Shown: piece after piece, positions 39,370 to 47,801 of the stretch
How the letters are laid out: every line of letters starts with the position of its first letter
Position numbering within the stretch: the first letter of the stretch is position 1
DNA from: Brachionus manjavacas
Taxonomy: Eukaryota > Rotifera > Eurotatoria > Ploima > Brachionidae
Length of the DNA stretch: 64,000 nt
Assembly: GCA_019054805.1 (NCBI GenBank)
Contig: JAHQIY010000044.1
Span: 1-64,000, forward strand
Direction of reading: 5' to 3'
The notes under the pieces: model-generated
Told to the model about the DNA's origin: nothing
Databases searched by the model: none
The model's input: only the letters and a program-made list of their open reading frames with translations
Program-made: the position numbers and the translations under genes

Positions 39370-41013
39370 ATGATTTCATCCAGCCCGTCTAAATCGGCCC
39401 TTTTGTCCAGCTCGTACATTGGCGACCGGTACATACCGTACCGCAACTCGCTCAAATGGGACATTCAATTCAACATGCAGGAGAACAACGAGAACCGGCG
39501 CTGCGGCGCCACCACCACACGTCCATCATCGGACGCGGCCAACTACGCGCCAGCGGCCCAAAACACCACCGCCGCCCAAAACACCAACCTAAACTCTAAC
39601 ATCACCAACCAGGGCAACTCGACGCACACAGCCGACTCCAACAAGGACATAGCCATGTATCGGGCCGTTCTGCGCAACGAACTGCTCGGCACGTCCATCG
39701 ACGGCCTCGCTCACCACCACTCCACTCTCACCATGATGGACACCTTCTACTCGACCAATCCGGCCTCCAACTCCCAGAACATCAGCAGCCACGTCAATCA
39801 ACAAAACCACTCTCAAACAATCAGCACGAGCTTTCAGTCGCCGGCGCGGCCCAGCAGTGTGCTGCAGCCGCGCGACATGTCCTCGGTGTTCCAGTACAAA
39901 ACGCCCTTCAAAGTCATAGACGAGAACACCAGCGCCATCCACTCGTCCCTCTACAGCCACCACTCGCCCTACTCGCTCTCGCCCCTCTCGCCCTACTCCC
40001 AGAAGCTGCTCAGGTCGCCGCGCAAGCCCATACGCAAAATATCCAAAGTGCCGTTCAAAGTGCTGGACGCGCCCGAGCTCCAGGACGACTTCTATCTCAA
40101 CCTGGTCGACTGGTCGTCCACAAACGTGCTCGGCGTCGGCCTAGGCACCTCGGTCTACTTGTGGTCCGCCTGCACCAGCCAAGTGACCAAACTGTGCGAT
40201 TTGGCCAATCGCGAAGACTCGGTCAGCTCGGTGTCCTGGTCGGAAAAGGGCAACTACATTGCGGTGGGCACGTTCAAGGGCGATGTGCAGATATGGGACG
40301 CAGCCGCCTCCAAGCTCGTCAGCACACTCTCTGGGCACACGGCTCGAGTGGGCGCTCTCGCCTGGAATCACGACTTGTTGTGCTCGGGCAGCAGGGACCG
40401 AAACGTGTTCTTGCGCGACATCAGAACGCCCACGTACGAGACCCAGCGAAAATTGGCCGGTCACAAGCAAGAAGTGTGCGGACTCAAGTGGTCGCCCGAT
40501 CACATGTTGCTGGCGTCCGGCGGCAACGACAACAAATTGCTGGTGTGGAATGTGAACGGCGGCAATGCGCCCATTCAGACCTACAATGATCACATAGCTG
40601 CTGTGAAGGCGATTGCGTGGTCGCCGCATCAACATGGCTTGTTGGCGTCCGGCGGCGGCACTGCCGACCGCTGCATCAGATTCTGGAACACGCTCACCGG
40701 CCAAAACTTGCAGTCGGTGGACACTGGGTCCCAGGTGTGCAATCTCGCCTGGTCCAAACACTCAAACGAACTTGTGAGCACTCATGGCTACTCGCAAAAC
40801 CAAATATTGATCTGGAAGTATCCGAGTATGAGCCAGTTGGCCAAGTTGACGGGACACACGTACAGAGTGTTGTATTTGGCGGTGTCGCCTGATGGCGAGG
40901 CCATTGTGACTGGTGCTGGCGATGAAACGCTCAGGTTCTGGAATGTGTTCAACAAGTCCAGATGCACCAAGGAGTCCAAGAGTGCGCTTAATTTGTTCGG
41001 CAAGATCAGATAG
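39370..41013 (+). CDS. fzr: Fizzy-related / Cdh1 APC/C co-activator
   Basis: Encodes a 547-residue WD40 protein that activates the anaphase-promoting complex in late mitosis, G1 and endocycles by recruiting D-box and KEN-box substrates. Seen directly: a C-box (DRYIPYR, residues 19-25); the LRNELLG motif; a low-complexity N/S/Q/T-rich linker; the block SPRKPIRKISKVPFKVLDAP before the propeller (about residues 215-235); about seven WD40 repeats from about residue 245; the RVL motif in YRVLYLAV; and the C-terminal Ile-Arg tail used to dock on APC/C. Fizzy-related identity, rather than fizzy/Cdc20, rests on the near-identity of the propeller to metazoan FZR1. The start is the ATG at 39370 (context AGCCATG); the frame is open back to 39301 but with no ATG. 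The single exon covers everything from the C-box to the stop. Animal orthologues carry about 30-45 more residues before the C-box, so an upstream exon may be missing. The linker is longer than in FZR1 (about 496 residues). Confidence 0.97.
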   Translation: MISSSPSKSALLSSSYIGDRYIPYRNSLKWDIQFNMQENNENRRCGATTTRPSSDAANYAPAAQNTTAAQNTNLNSNITNQGNSTHTADSNKDIAMYRAVLRNELLGTSIDGLAHHHSTLTMMDTFYSTNPASNSQNISSHVNQQNHSQTISTSFQSPARPSSVLQPRDMSSVFQYKTPFKVIDENTSAIHSSLYSHHSPYSLSPLSPYSQKLLRSPRKPIRKISKVPFKVLDAPELQDDFYLNLVDWSSTNVLGVGLGTSVYLWSACTSQVTKLCDLANREDSVSSVSWSEKGNYIAVGTFKGDVQIWDAAASKLVSTLSGHTARVGALAWNHDLLCSGSRDRNVFLRDIRTPTYETQRKLAGHKQEVCGLKWSPDHMLLASGGNDNKLLVWNVNGGNAPIQTYNDHIAAVKAIAWSPHQHGLLASGGGTADRCIRFWNTLTGQNLQSVDTGSQVCNLAWSKHSNELVSTHGYSQNQILIWKYPSMSQLAKLTGHTYRVLYLAVSPDGEAIVTGAGDETLRFWNVFNKSRCTKESKSALNLFGKIR

Positions 41014-41384
41014 ACCGAGTATGGCGCAATTGTTTGTCTTACTTGAAAAAGGGCTTTTTTTTGTTTGTTTGTTTGTTGTTGTCTATAATTTGTAAGTATG
41101 AATTGTGTGACGTTTGAATAATTGTTGACTATGGGCATTTTAGTTTACTTTTGTTTTATGTTCTTTTTTTTTGTCAATTTTTTAATTTAATAATTATTTT
41201 TTTTGTTGTTTTTTTTCTCTAAACTTTTCCCTTTTTTTTGCTATTATTTAAAAAGATAATTTTTTCTCTCTGACTCTTTTTTTTTTGTGTTCTTGAAAGC
41301 TTCTTAATATAAATATGTTGGCTAATTATATTTAATTTAATTATTATTTAAAGATTTAAATAAATTGTTTTATTAATATTTTTT
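41014..41384 (+). other. fzr 3' flank / probable 3' UTR
   Basis: T-rich DNA downstream of the fzr stop. A polyadenylation signal AATAAA lies at 41359-41364, about 345 bp after the stop. No competing feature is visible. Confidence 0.5.
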
Positions 41385-41530
41385 TTTTATTTGGTAAAAA
41401 AAAGACCAAGCTAAAGCTCCATCAGAATAAATTGTAAAAAAATAAAAAAAAATAAAGTGAATAAGCTAAAAAAAATGTAAAAAAAAGGAAAAAAGACATA
41501 TTGTAATAGGTTGTTACATGTGGCACATTT
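41385..41530 (+). repeat. Dispersed AT-rich repeat (copy B)
   Basis: Shares a T-rich start, AGCTAAAGCTCCATCAGAAT, a long A-rich stretch including GAATAAGCTAAAAAAAATG, and the tail TTGTTACATGTGGCACATTT with copy C about 660 bp downstream. It is noncoding, A-rich on the + strand and lacks clear terminal inverted repeats, so it may be a SINE or a LINE tail. The class is not determined. Confidence 0.7.
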
Positions 41531-41589
41531 TAAAAAAGTTGAAGCTTCAGGAAAAAAGAGGAAATAGTAAGGTAGTGACTACACAATGG

Positions 41590-43400
41590 AGTTTGGTATT
41601 CAATATATCTCGATTCGAAACCTTCTTTGTATTCCTCCACCAGTCTTACAACCAACGGAATAGAATGACTTAGTCCTGTCACAACATCTCTCATTCAACT
41701 CAAAAAACCGATTCGAGACTTTTAGTAATTTAAGTTTATTAAAAACCTCATGATGCACGATGTTGGAGGGAGTATTATATTTTAACTTAAGGATAGATAT
41801 TACTGCTGTATTCCGAATTGCTTGTAGTTTTTTGATATTATTTTCTGAAAATAAATTCAACCAAAAAAAAACTACTGAACAGGACTTTTCAAATGATATA
41901 TTCATTTCCCACTTAATAAGACATTGCTCTAGTTCGTTGGTGTATTTATTTATCTTATTTTCTAGGTCCCTCTTTTTTGTTGTAAATGAAGAATGTAACT
42001 AGATCATCTGCGAAAAGCAGAAATTATTCATTATTGGTTTTGTTTCTTTATTTATTTATTTGTTTTCTGTACCGAGCTAGGACTCCTTCAGAAAATATTA
42101 AAAAAATCAAAATCAAAATAAAAAATAAAATTAAAGTTAATAAAATGAGATAAAAAAAATCAAAATAAAGTAAATAAGCTAAAAAAAAAATGAAAGTTTA
42201 GAAGACATAGATTGTTACATGTGGCAAATGTTTACATTTTCTTTTTGGGATGTCTTTAATATATATACCAAATAAAAGAAGACTAATTACTCGGCCTTGA
42301 GGAATACCTGAAGTTATTTGATATTCTTCGCTCAGGTGGTCATTCACATTTACCTGAAATGTCCTAGAGTATAAAAAGGATCTAATCCAGTTAGTTTAGT
42401 AATGAGGTGGATTTGTTTTAATCAATTTAAAAAGTAAACCTTCATGCCGAACCCTATCAAAGGTTTCGAAAATATCAAGGAACAAACAATTTTTTTTTTA
42501 TTAAATGACTCAAAAATTTTTTGAGAAAAAATTATATGATGTTCGCCAGTATTTCCTAAATCCAGATTGCTCCTGGATAAGAAGTGAATTTTGTTCTAAA
42601 AAGTTCTATAATCTTAAATAGACTATTCATTCCAGTAACTTTCCTAAACAACTCGTTATACTAATTGGTCTATAATTTAAAGGATCTTGTAAAGTTGAGG
42701 CCTTTTTTCGAATCATAGTAATATTCGAAGCTTTCCACGCTTTCGGAACTCTACCTTCTCGAAGAGATAAATAAAAAAGTTCTATGATTTCTATTAATGA
42801 ATTTCTAGGTAAGTTTTTTAACATAAAGTTATGCATTAGGTCAGGTCCTGATGCCACTTCAATTTTCAATCTTTTTAAAGCCATAGTTAATTCATTTAAG
42901 CAATTGGATTAATAAAACTACACTGATTATAATTTTTTAAGAATTCAGAGTTAAATTAGTTATTTCAATATCATTCTCAGTATGAATTAAAGCAGAATTA
43001 GGACTAAATATTGAAGATAAGAGCTCTCCGAAACATTTTCCCTTTTCTTCATTTGTTTTTAATTCCTTATTATATGAAATCAAATTTTGAATTAAATTTG
43101 ATCCTTTTTTTGTTGTAAATTAACTTTTTTTTCCAAAAAGATCTACTTGTCATTGAGTTTTTTCCCATCTCCTGAATAAAATCAAACCGATTTTGATTCC
43201 AGATTTTTTTTAAAGAGACCTTAACTCAAATGTAAGGTGATTAAATTTTTGCTTGAGCTTTTGACAGTGAGTTTTCTGAAAATTTCTTCTAGCATTACAA
43301 CGTTCTTTTATCAGATTAACAATGTTCGAGAGGAGACTGCTTTTGTAGATTTTCTGAGATAGATAAGTAATGCTTTTATGTGAAGCAGAAATGATATTTT
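41590..43400 (-). pseudogene. Decayed non-LTR retrotransposon (LINE) reverse transcriptase, relic 1
   Basis: Read from high to low coordinates on the minus strand, frames broken by stops and shifts still spell a LINE ORF2. 43140-43330 gives the basic linker (IKERCNARRNFQKTHCQKLK). 42627-42884 gives the RT start: ASGPDLMHNFMLKNLP, VPKAWKASNITMIRKK, NYRPISITSCLGKLLE. About 42250-42380 gives SGIPQGRVISLLLFGIYI. About 41997-42022 gives the catalytic LLFADDLV. 41600-41905 gives the post-RT tail. Between IYIKDIPK and FADD the ORF is split by dispersed repeat copy C. No endonuclease is recognised upstream, so the element is probably 5'-truncated. The order of motifs and the SGIPQG and FADD boxes fit Jockey/CR1-type elements. 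It cannot encode an active protein. Confidence 0.85.
42043..42236 (+). repeat. Dispersed AT-rich repeat (copy C), inserted in LINE relic 1
   Basis: Begins TTTATTTATTTATTTGTTTT, then CTGTACCGAGCTAGGACTCC, TTCAGAAAAT, an A-rich stretch with AAATAAGCTAAAAAAAAAATG, and ends ATTGTTACATGTGGCAAATG. It sits exactly between the SGIPQG-containing and FADD-containing pieces of the minus-strand RT, so it inserted after that LINE did. It is most similar to copy B. Confidence 0.75.
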
Positions 43401-43716
43401 TCTATTCTGAGTGAATTTTCAGTTTAATTAATTATTTAAGCATTGTGAATAATTCTCAGTTTTCTTTCTTTTAGTTAAACTTTTTAGCTGTTGATTTATT
43501 TTTATTTGATAGCCCATAGAAATAGTTATTTCACTATTTGTATGAAAACAAAGTAACCATTTCTATGGATAATTCATGTAATTTTTCCTTAAATAGGGTT
43601 AAGTGTCCATCAACGAAATCAAATAAATTTATTTTTTATGTATAAAATTTAAAAATGTATAAAATTGAATATATTTTTAATTTCGATTTCCACCACTAAA
43701 CTTATCTTTTCCAGAA

Positions 43717-43955
43717 CAGAATATACATATTCAGCTGAATTAGATTTCGGTGAAAATAATGATTCATTTTATTTAATTGAGTCGCTTATAAATAATGAGA
43801 ATTAAGAAAGAATGAGACAAGCCAAACGAGATGAGCAAGAACGTGTTGAAAGAGCAATTGCTGAGAATAGAAGGTTTAACAGATTCGGATATCAAGAACT
43901 TGCTTTTGCTGATTCCCGGTCAATTTTTGATACAAGTTGTTTATTGGTGATGTAG
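43717..43955 (+). pseudogene. Short coding relic or orphan exon, unknown family
   Basis: After an acceptor-like TTATCTTTTCCAG the frame reads as protein-like sequence (FGENNDSFYLIESLINNEN), then one TAA. It continues from an ATG at 43812 with 47 codons (RQAKRDEQERVERAIAENRR, then FNRFGYQELAFADS) to a TAG at 43953. The charged helix-like stretch suggests former coding DNA rather than chance. I do not recognise the family. It could be a real small exon if the TAA is a variant or sequencing error. Confidence 0.35.
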
Positions 43956-44094
43956 TATATGTAGCATATGAAAGTGTGAAGTAGTATATGAATGTTTTTT
44001 TTTTTTTTTTTTTTTTAGCTTGTTGTAACTTATATTATTATTATTTATTATTATTTTGACCTAAAAATTTAAACAGTTTTTTCTTTTTGCAGTA

Positions 44095-44215
44095 AATTTT
44101 TATGTGTAATGTGCAAAGAGCTACCATAGGTGACCTCCTAGTAGGCCACCTCCGCAAGCTAGTCTTGCTGTAGCTTATATATATTATTATTATTATTATT
44201 ATAATACCATTTTTC
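44095..44215 (+). repeat. Dispersed repeat ending in an (ATT)n tail
   Basis: GTGACCTCCTAGTAGGCCAC, CTCCGCAAGCTAGTCTTGCT, GTAGCTTATATAT, then (ATT)n. A reverse-complement relative lies at 56625-56715, sharing CTCCGCAAGC, a CTTG-TGTAG stretch and an (ATT)n tail. A short GC-richer end followed by a microsatellite tail is typical of the 3' ends of L2/CR1-type LINEs and of SINEs that use them; the assignment is inference. Minus-strand ORFs across it are chance. Confidence 0.6.
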
Positions 44216-44279
44216 ACCCATAAAGCAATTTTTTTATAACAATAATGATAATGCATCCTAGAGTACAAAATGGTTCTAA

Positions 44280-44936
44280 ATATTTGTCGCGTATTTCAGA
44301 GTGTTAATAGATTCCACTGCTTGTATGACTAACACACAAAAAAAATAACACTCTTCTAAAAACTTGTTTTTTTATTTAAAAATTTTGAATAAATAATTTT
44401 AAATTGAATTTAATAACTAGAGAATTAACAGTTTAAAAGAAAGTTGCACTACCCTGTTGATTAAAGTTGGATTAAAAAAAAATATAATGAATAAATTTTT
44501 TTCTGAATAGAAGATCGGGATTTTAGAATTGGCAGTGGGTTATCAAAATGAGTTAAGATGAAATTAGGAGTTAAACATCTGAAAGAGTTTAATTTTGTCA
44601 ATTTATATTAATGAAAAAGAATTATATTTTTGGTTAATGATTAATTATCAAAAATGATTGAATTTATTAAAATAAAGTACCCCGGTCTTTAAGTAATAAA
44701 TAAAAATATTTTTTTAATCAACAATAATTGAGAATTTTTCATAAAATTAAAAAATTAGCTAAAGTTTGAGAAACTATTTCAACTATTCAGCTATGTAACT
44801 TTTTAATTTTTAAAATAAAATAAAAAACGAATAAAAGAAAAAAAGGATAAATAATTCAATCGTTTAAAATAATTCGTTTAATATATAAAAAAATAAACAA
44901 TTAAAGTAAATAATTTTTTTGGCTTTTTTTTATTTT
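44280..44936. other. AT-rich spacer
   Basis: Nothing recognisable: A/T-rich sequence with short homopolymers and no supportable ORF, RNA or repeat. Confidence 0.5.
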
Positions 44937-45251
44937 GAAGGAGCTTTAGAAATAGCTTAGCATTTGATCTGCTCTGGTTGACTTGGTATTACTCTTTCAA
45001 CAATTTCAAATACCCAAATGCGCTTACTACTTAAACCTTTGCATTTAAACATAAATTATAAAGATTAAAGAAAATAAAAATAAATTGTTCACCATTCAAG
45101 TGTTTGGTGCATTTTAACAAATGCTAAATTTATGAAAAATGAAAAACAGAGTTTTTCATTTTTTGCAATATTAACTTAAAATTATTTTATTTTTTGGAAC
45201 TGAAAAAAAATATTTGAAACATCGCACTCTTTCAATGTTGTTTCAACATTT
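44937..45251 (-). repeat. Inverted-repeat left arm
   Basis: The reverse complement aligns along its whole length with 51685-52330. Shared blocks include AGTGCGATGTTTCAAATATT, AATTTTAAGTTAATATTGCA, CATTTTTCATAAATTTAGCA, GTGAACAATTTATTTT and GAGTAATACCAAGTCAACCA. The far end reads (on the minus strand) CTAAAGCTCCTTCAAAATAA, recalling the core of the dispersed AT-rich repeat. No ORF. It is probably one of two copies of a dispersed element, in opposite orientation to the right copy. Confidence 0.85.
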
Positions 45252-46263
45252 GATACTTTTGTAATTCAAACACAAAAAATTAAACCATTTATAATGAAAA
45301 ATATGAATTAGATAAAAAATAAAGCGAATTAGCTTTTGTTGAATTTTTTGATTATTGGAAACAATCAAAAAAAAAAACAGATATTCACAAAATCATAGAT
45401 AAAATAAAGATTTAAAAAGGTTTAATAATTGAATAAGTAAGAAAAAAAGAATTATTGAAAATTTGAATAGTTGATAAAAAGAATTAGTTAAAAAATTTAA
45501 ATAATTGAATATTTGAATAAATGAATAGAACAAAAACTTATCATAAAAAAATCAAAAAATGATAATTGTATAAAAAAAACAAAAAGTTGTCCATTATTCG
45601 TCTGGCGAGGCTTTTTTCAAATAAAAAATATCTAAATGCCAAATCAAAGTCAATAAAAATTTTTTTTATTAATTAAAAAAAATATTTTTTAGAATAAGAC
45701 TAAAATGAATTTTATGTTTTTTTGATAGACCATTCATTCCAATTTAATTGATTAAATTCAAAAATATTTAGCAATAAAATAAATTTAATTTTTTTTTTAA
45801 ATTTTGCACAATAAATTGTAACTTTTAAAAATTAATTTTTATTAAAAGAGCTCAATTGTCCCTGTCTAGTTAATCAGTTGAAATAATCGCCATAATTAAA
45901 TTTACTAAACTAAAAAAACCTTATTAAAATAATAAAATAGAAAAATTAAATAATTATTCCATTTGGAACACAAGACACTTTTCTGGTCTTTTAATTTTTT
46001 AGTTGTGCAATTTAATCCCTCTGATTGAAACTCAACTCGAATTAAATCTTAATTTTGCTAATTTTCCAAATGCATGCTAAATAAAGACCACTCGTCCAAA
46101 TTTCCCATTTGTGTAAACTCATGTGTTTATAAAATTATAAATTTTAAATCAAAACTTTTCCTCTTTCAAAACAATGAATTAATTATTTACAACTTTGTGA
46201 ATTTAAGACGGAAAATTAAGCAGTTTTTGTAAATAAAATTGATTAAAAAGTAAATTAAAAAAA
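45252..46263. other. AT-rich spacer upstream of the five-exon gene
   Basis: Extremely AT-rich. No ORF, RNA or repeat is recognised; it presumably holds the promoter and 5' UTR of the following gene, but no motif is clear enough to mark. Confidence 0.5.
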
Positions 46264-47761
46264 ATGTCCTCAAATGATGTGACCAGTCTGGACGAGATAG
46301 TCAAGTATCAGCAAGAGCTGCTTGGCCATCAGCGCAATCAAACTCTCATCCAAAAAGAAACAATTAAAATACTCAACGCTCTGAACAAAAGTCTGGCACT
46401 GATGTCCGACCGCTTGGACGAATTTGCAGTCAAAACAAATGTTAAGCTGGACGATGGCTCCCACTGCATAAATTCCACTGCCTCCTCCCAAATAACATCT
46501 GCCAACCATTGCATGTCAAACGATGTAATTTACCTCACTGCCGAAAATTTGAACAGCTCCATAAACTCCATCTGCAGCAACGTGAATACCACCCTGTCCA
46601 CTCTGAACTCGACCCAGCTAAACAACCCTCTATTGTCTTCGATCAAAAACTCGCCACAAAATTTAAACGACATCAAAGACATATTCATCCTTGGTGACTT
46701 TAATTCCAACATTTTAGATTCATCCCTTTCCTCTACCTCGTCGCACATTCTCGCTCCACATCTGACCATGTCGGCGCCCAGTCAGCCCGCATTTTTTTTC
46801 AACAAAACAACAAAATTGAACGCATTCAAAATAAACCACCCGATGAATTATCCAAATAACAACCAGAAGTCTCACAACCAGATTGTCCTAACACCCACTT
46901 TGAATTCCATTAATTTAATGGGGCAAAAAAATTCCAAACTTCTGGATGTAGGATTTTTTTAATTCTAAAATTGATAAATTATTTTATTTGAAAATTTTTT
47001 TTTTCACTTAGACTTCGAATAACTCATGCGGAAACAAGACTAGTACCTCGGATGAATCGATTGGTGAGCTTGAGGAAAGTTTTGAGGACACGGCTGACGA
47101 AGAAAAAGAATTGATACAATCTAAAAAAAAAATTAAGGTAATTGTTTGAATAAATTATTTTGGAAAATTTTTGTTTTATGTTTTTTTAATCAGACTAGCG
47201 GATCAGGTAAAGACCTGGCCACCAAAACTAAAGACAACGAAGAAAGCAGTAGGTTTTTTGGAACAAAAAAAAAATTTTTTCTAGGTAATAAAAGCTGAAT
47301 TTTTAGATAATCAACAAAGGTTATTTAATAAATTTGTGAGGGAAAGTGTCGAGAGGCGTCTGGGCAAAGAGTTTCTTTTGATGCATGAGATACAAGAAAT
47401 TAATCAGGACATAATGGAAGAAATAAAAAGTAAAGGAGAGGAACAAATTTTTTTTTTTTTTAAATAACAAAAATTTTTTTTAGAGGAAGCTTTGGAAGCA
47501 TATCCGCCGATTAATATAAGACCGAGAAGAGCGTGGCATTTGGCCAAGGCGTCTCTCAGGTGTCGACGCAGAAGTCTCAGGCGTCAAAAAGAAAAACAAG
47601 TCCTGACCTCAACAATGGTCTCATCGGTCTCTTCGACTACATCGCCCAATGCTCAAAATTCGGCCGTGGACTCAATCAAAATGGAAAACCAATCTTTTAT
47701 TGATTCCAATCTTATACAACCTTCTCTTTCTAGTCTTTCCACTTCAATTACATCTTTATGA
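46264..47761 (+). CDS. Unrecognised five-exon protein with a basic C-terminal region
   Basis: My model joins 46264-46947, 47012-47137, 47194-47248, 47307-47429 and 47484-47761, giving 421 residues. Introns are 64, 56, 58 and 54 bp, all GT-AG after T-rich tracts, and the frame stays open across every junction. Residues 1-60 look helical (VKYQQELLGHQRNQTLIQKE). Then comes an S/N/T-rich stretch, an acidic segment (ELEESFEDTADEEKEL) ending in KKKIK, and a probably conserved C-terminal part: NNQQRLFNKFVRESVERRLG, KEFLLMHEIQEINQDIMEEI, and after the last junction AYPPINIRPRRAWHLAKASL followed by RCRRRSLRRQKEK, then a Ser-rich tail. The Arg-rich end suggests a nuclear or nucleic-acid-binding protein, but I do not recognise the family. 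The codon usage is far less AT-rich than the flanks. A polyadenylation signal follows at about 47796. Confidence 0.8.
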
Positions 47762-47795
47762 TTTTATTTTATTTTATTTCCGTTGTTTTACTTAT

Positions 47796-47801
47796 AATAA
47801 A
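47796..47801 (+). terminator. Polyadenylation signal AATAAA
   Basis: AATAAA about 35 bp after the stop codon of the five-exon gene; position is approximate to a base or two. Confidence 0.5.

Noticed and set aside
40141-40761. Long minus-strand and shifted + frames across the fzr gene (39589-39963, 40141-40761, 40161-40589 and others).
   Set aside because: They are shadows of the fzr coding sequence, open because of its higher GC; their translations show no family features.
44041-44268. A 75-codon minus-strand frame.
   Set aside because: Composed of (ATT)n-encoded isoleucine runs and the antisense of a dispersed repeat.
46270-46769. Minus-strand and shifted frames over the first exon of the five-exon gene.
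   Set aside because: Shadows of the spliced gene, whose frame continues through four consistent introns.
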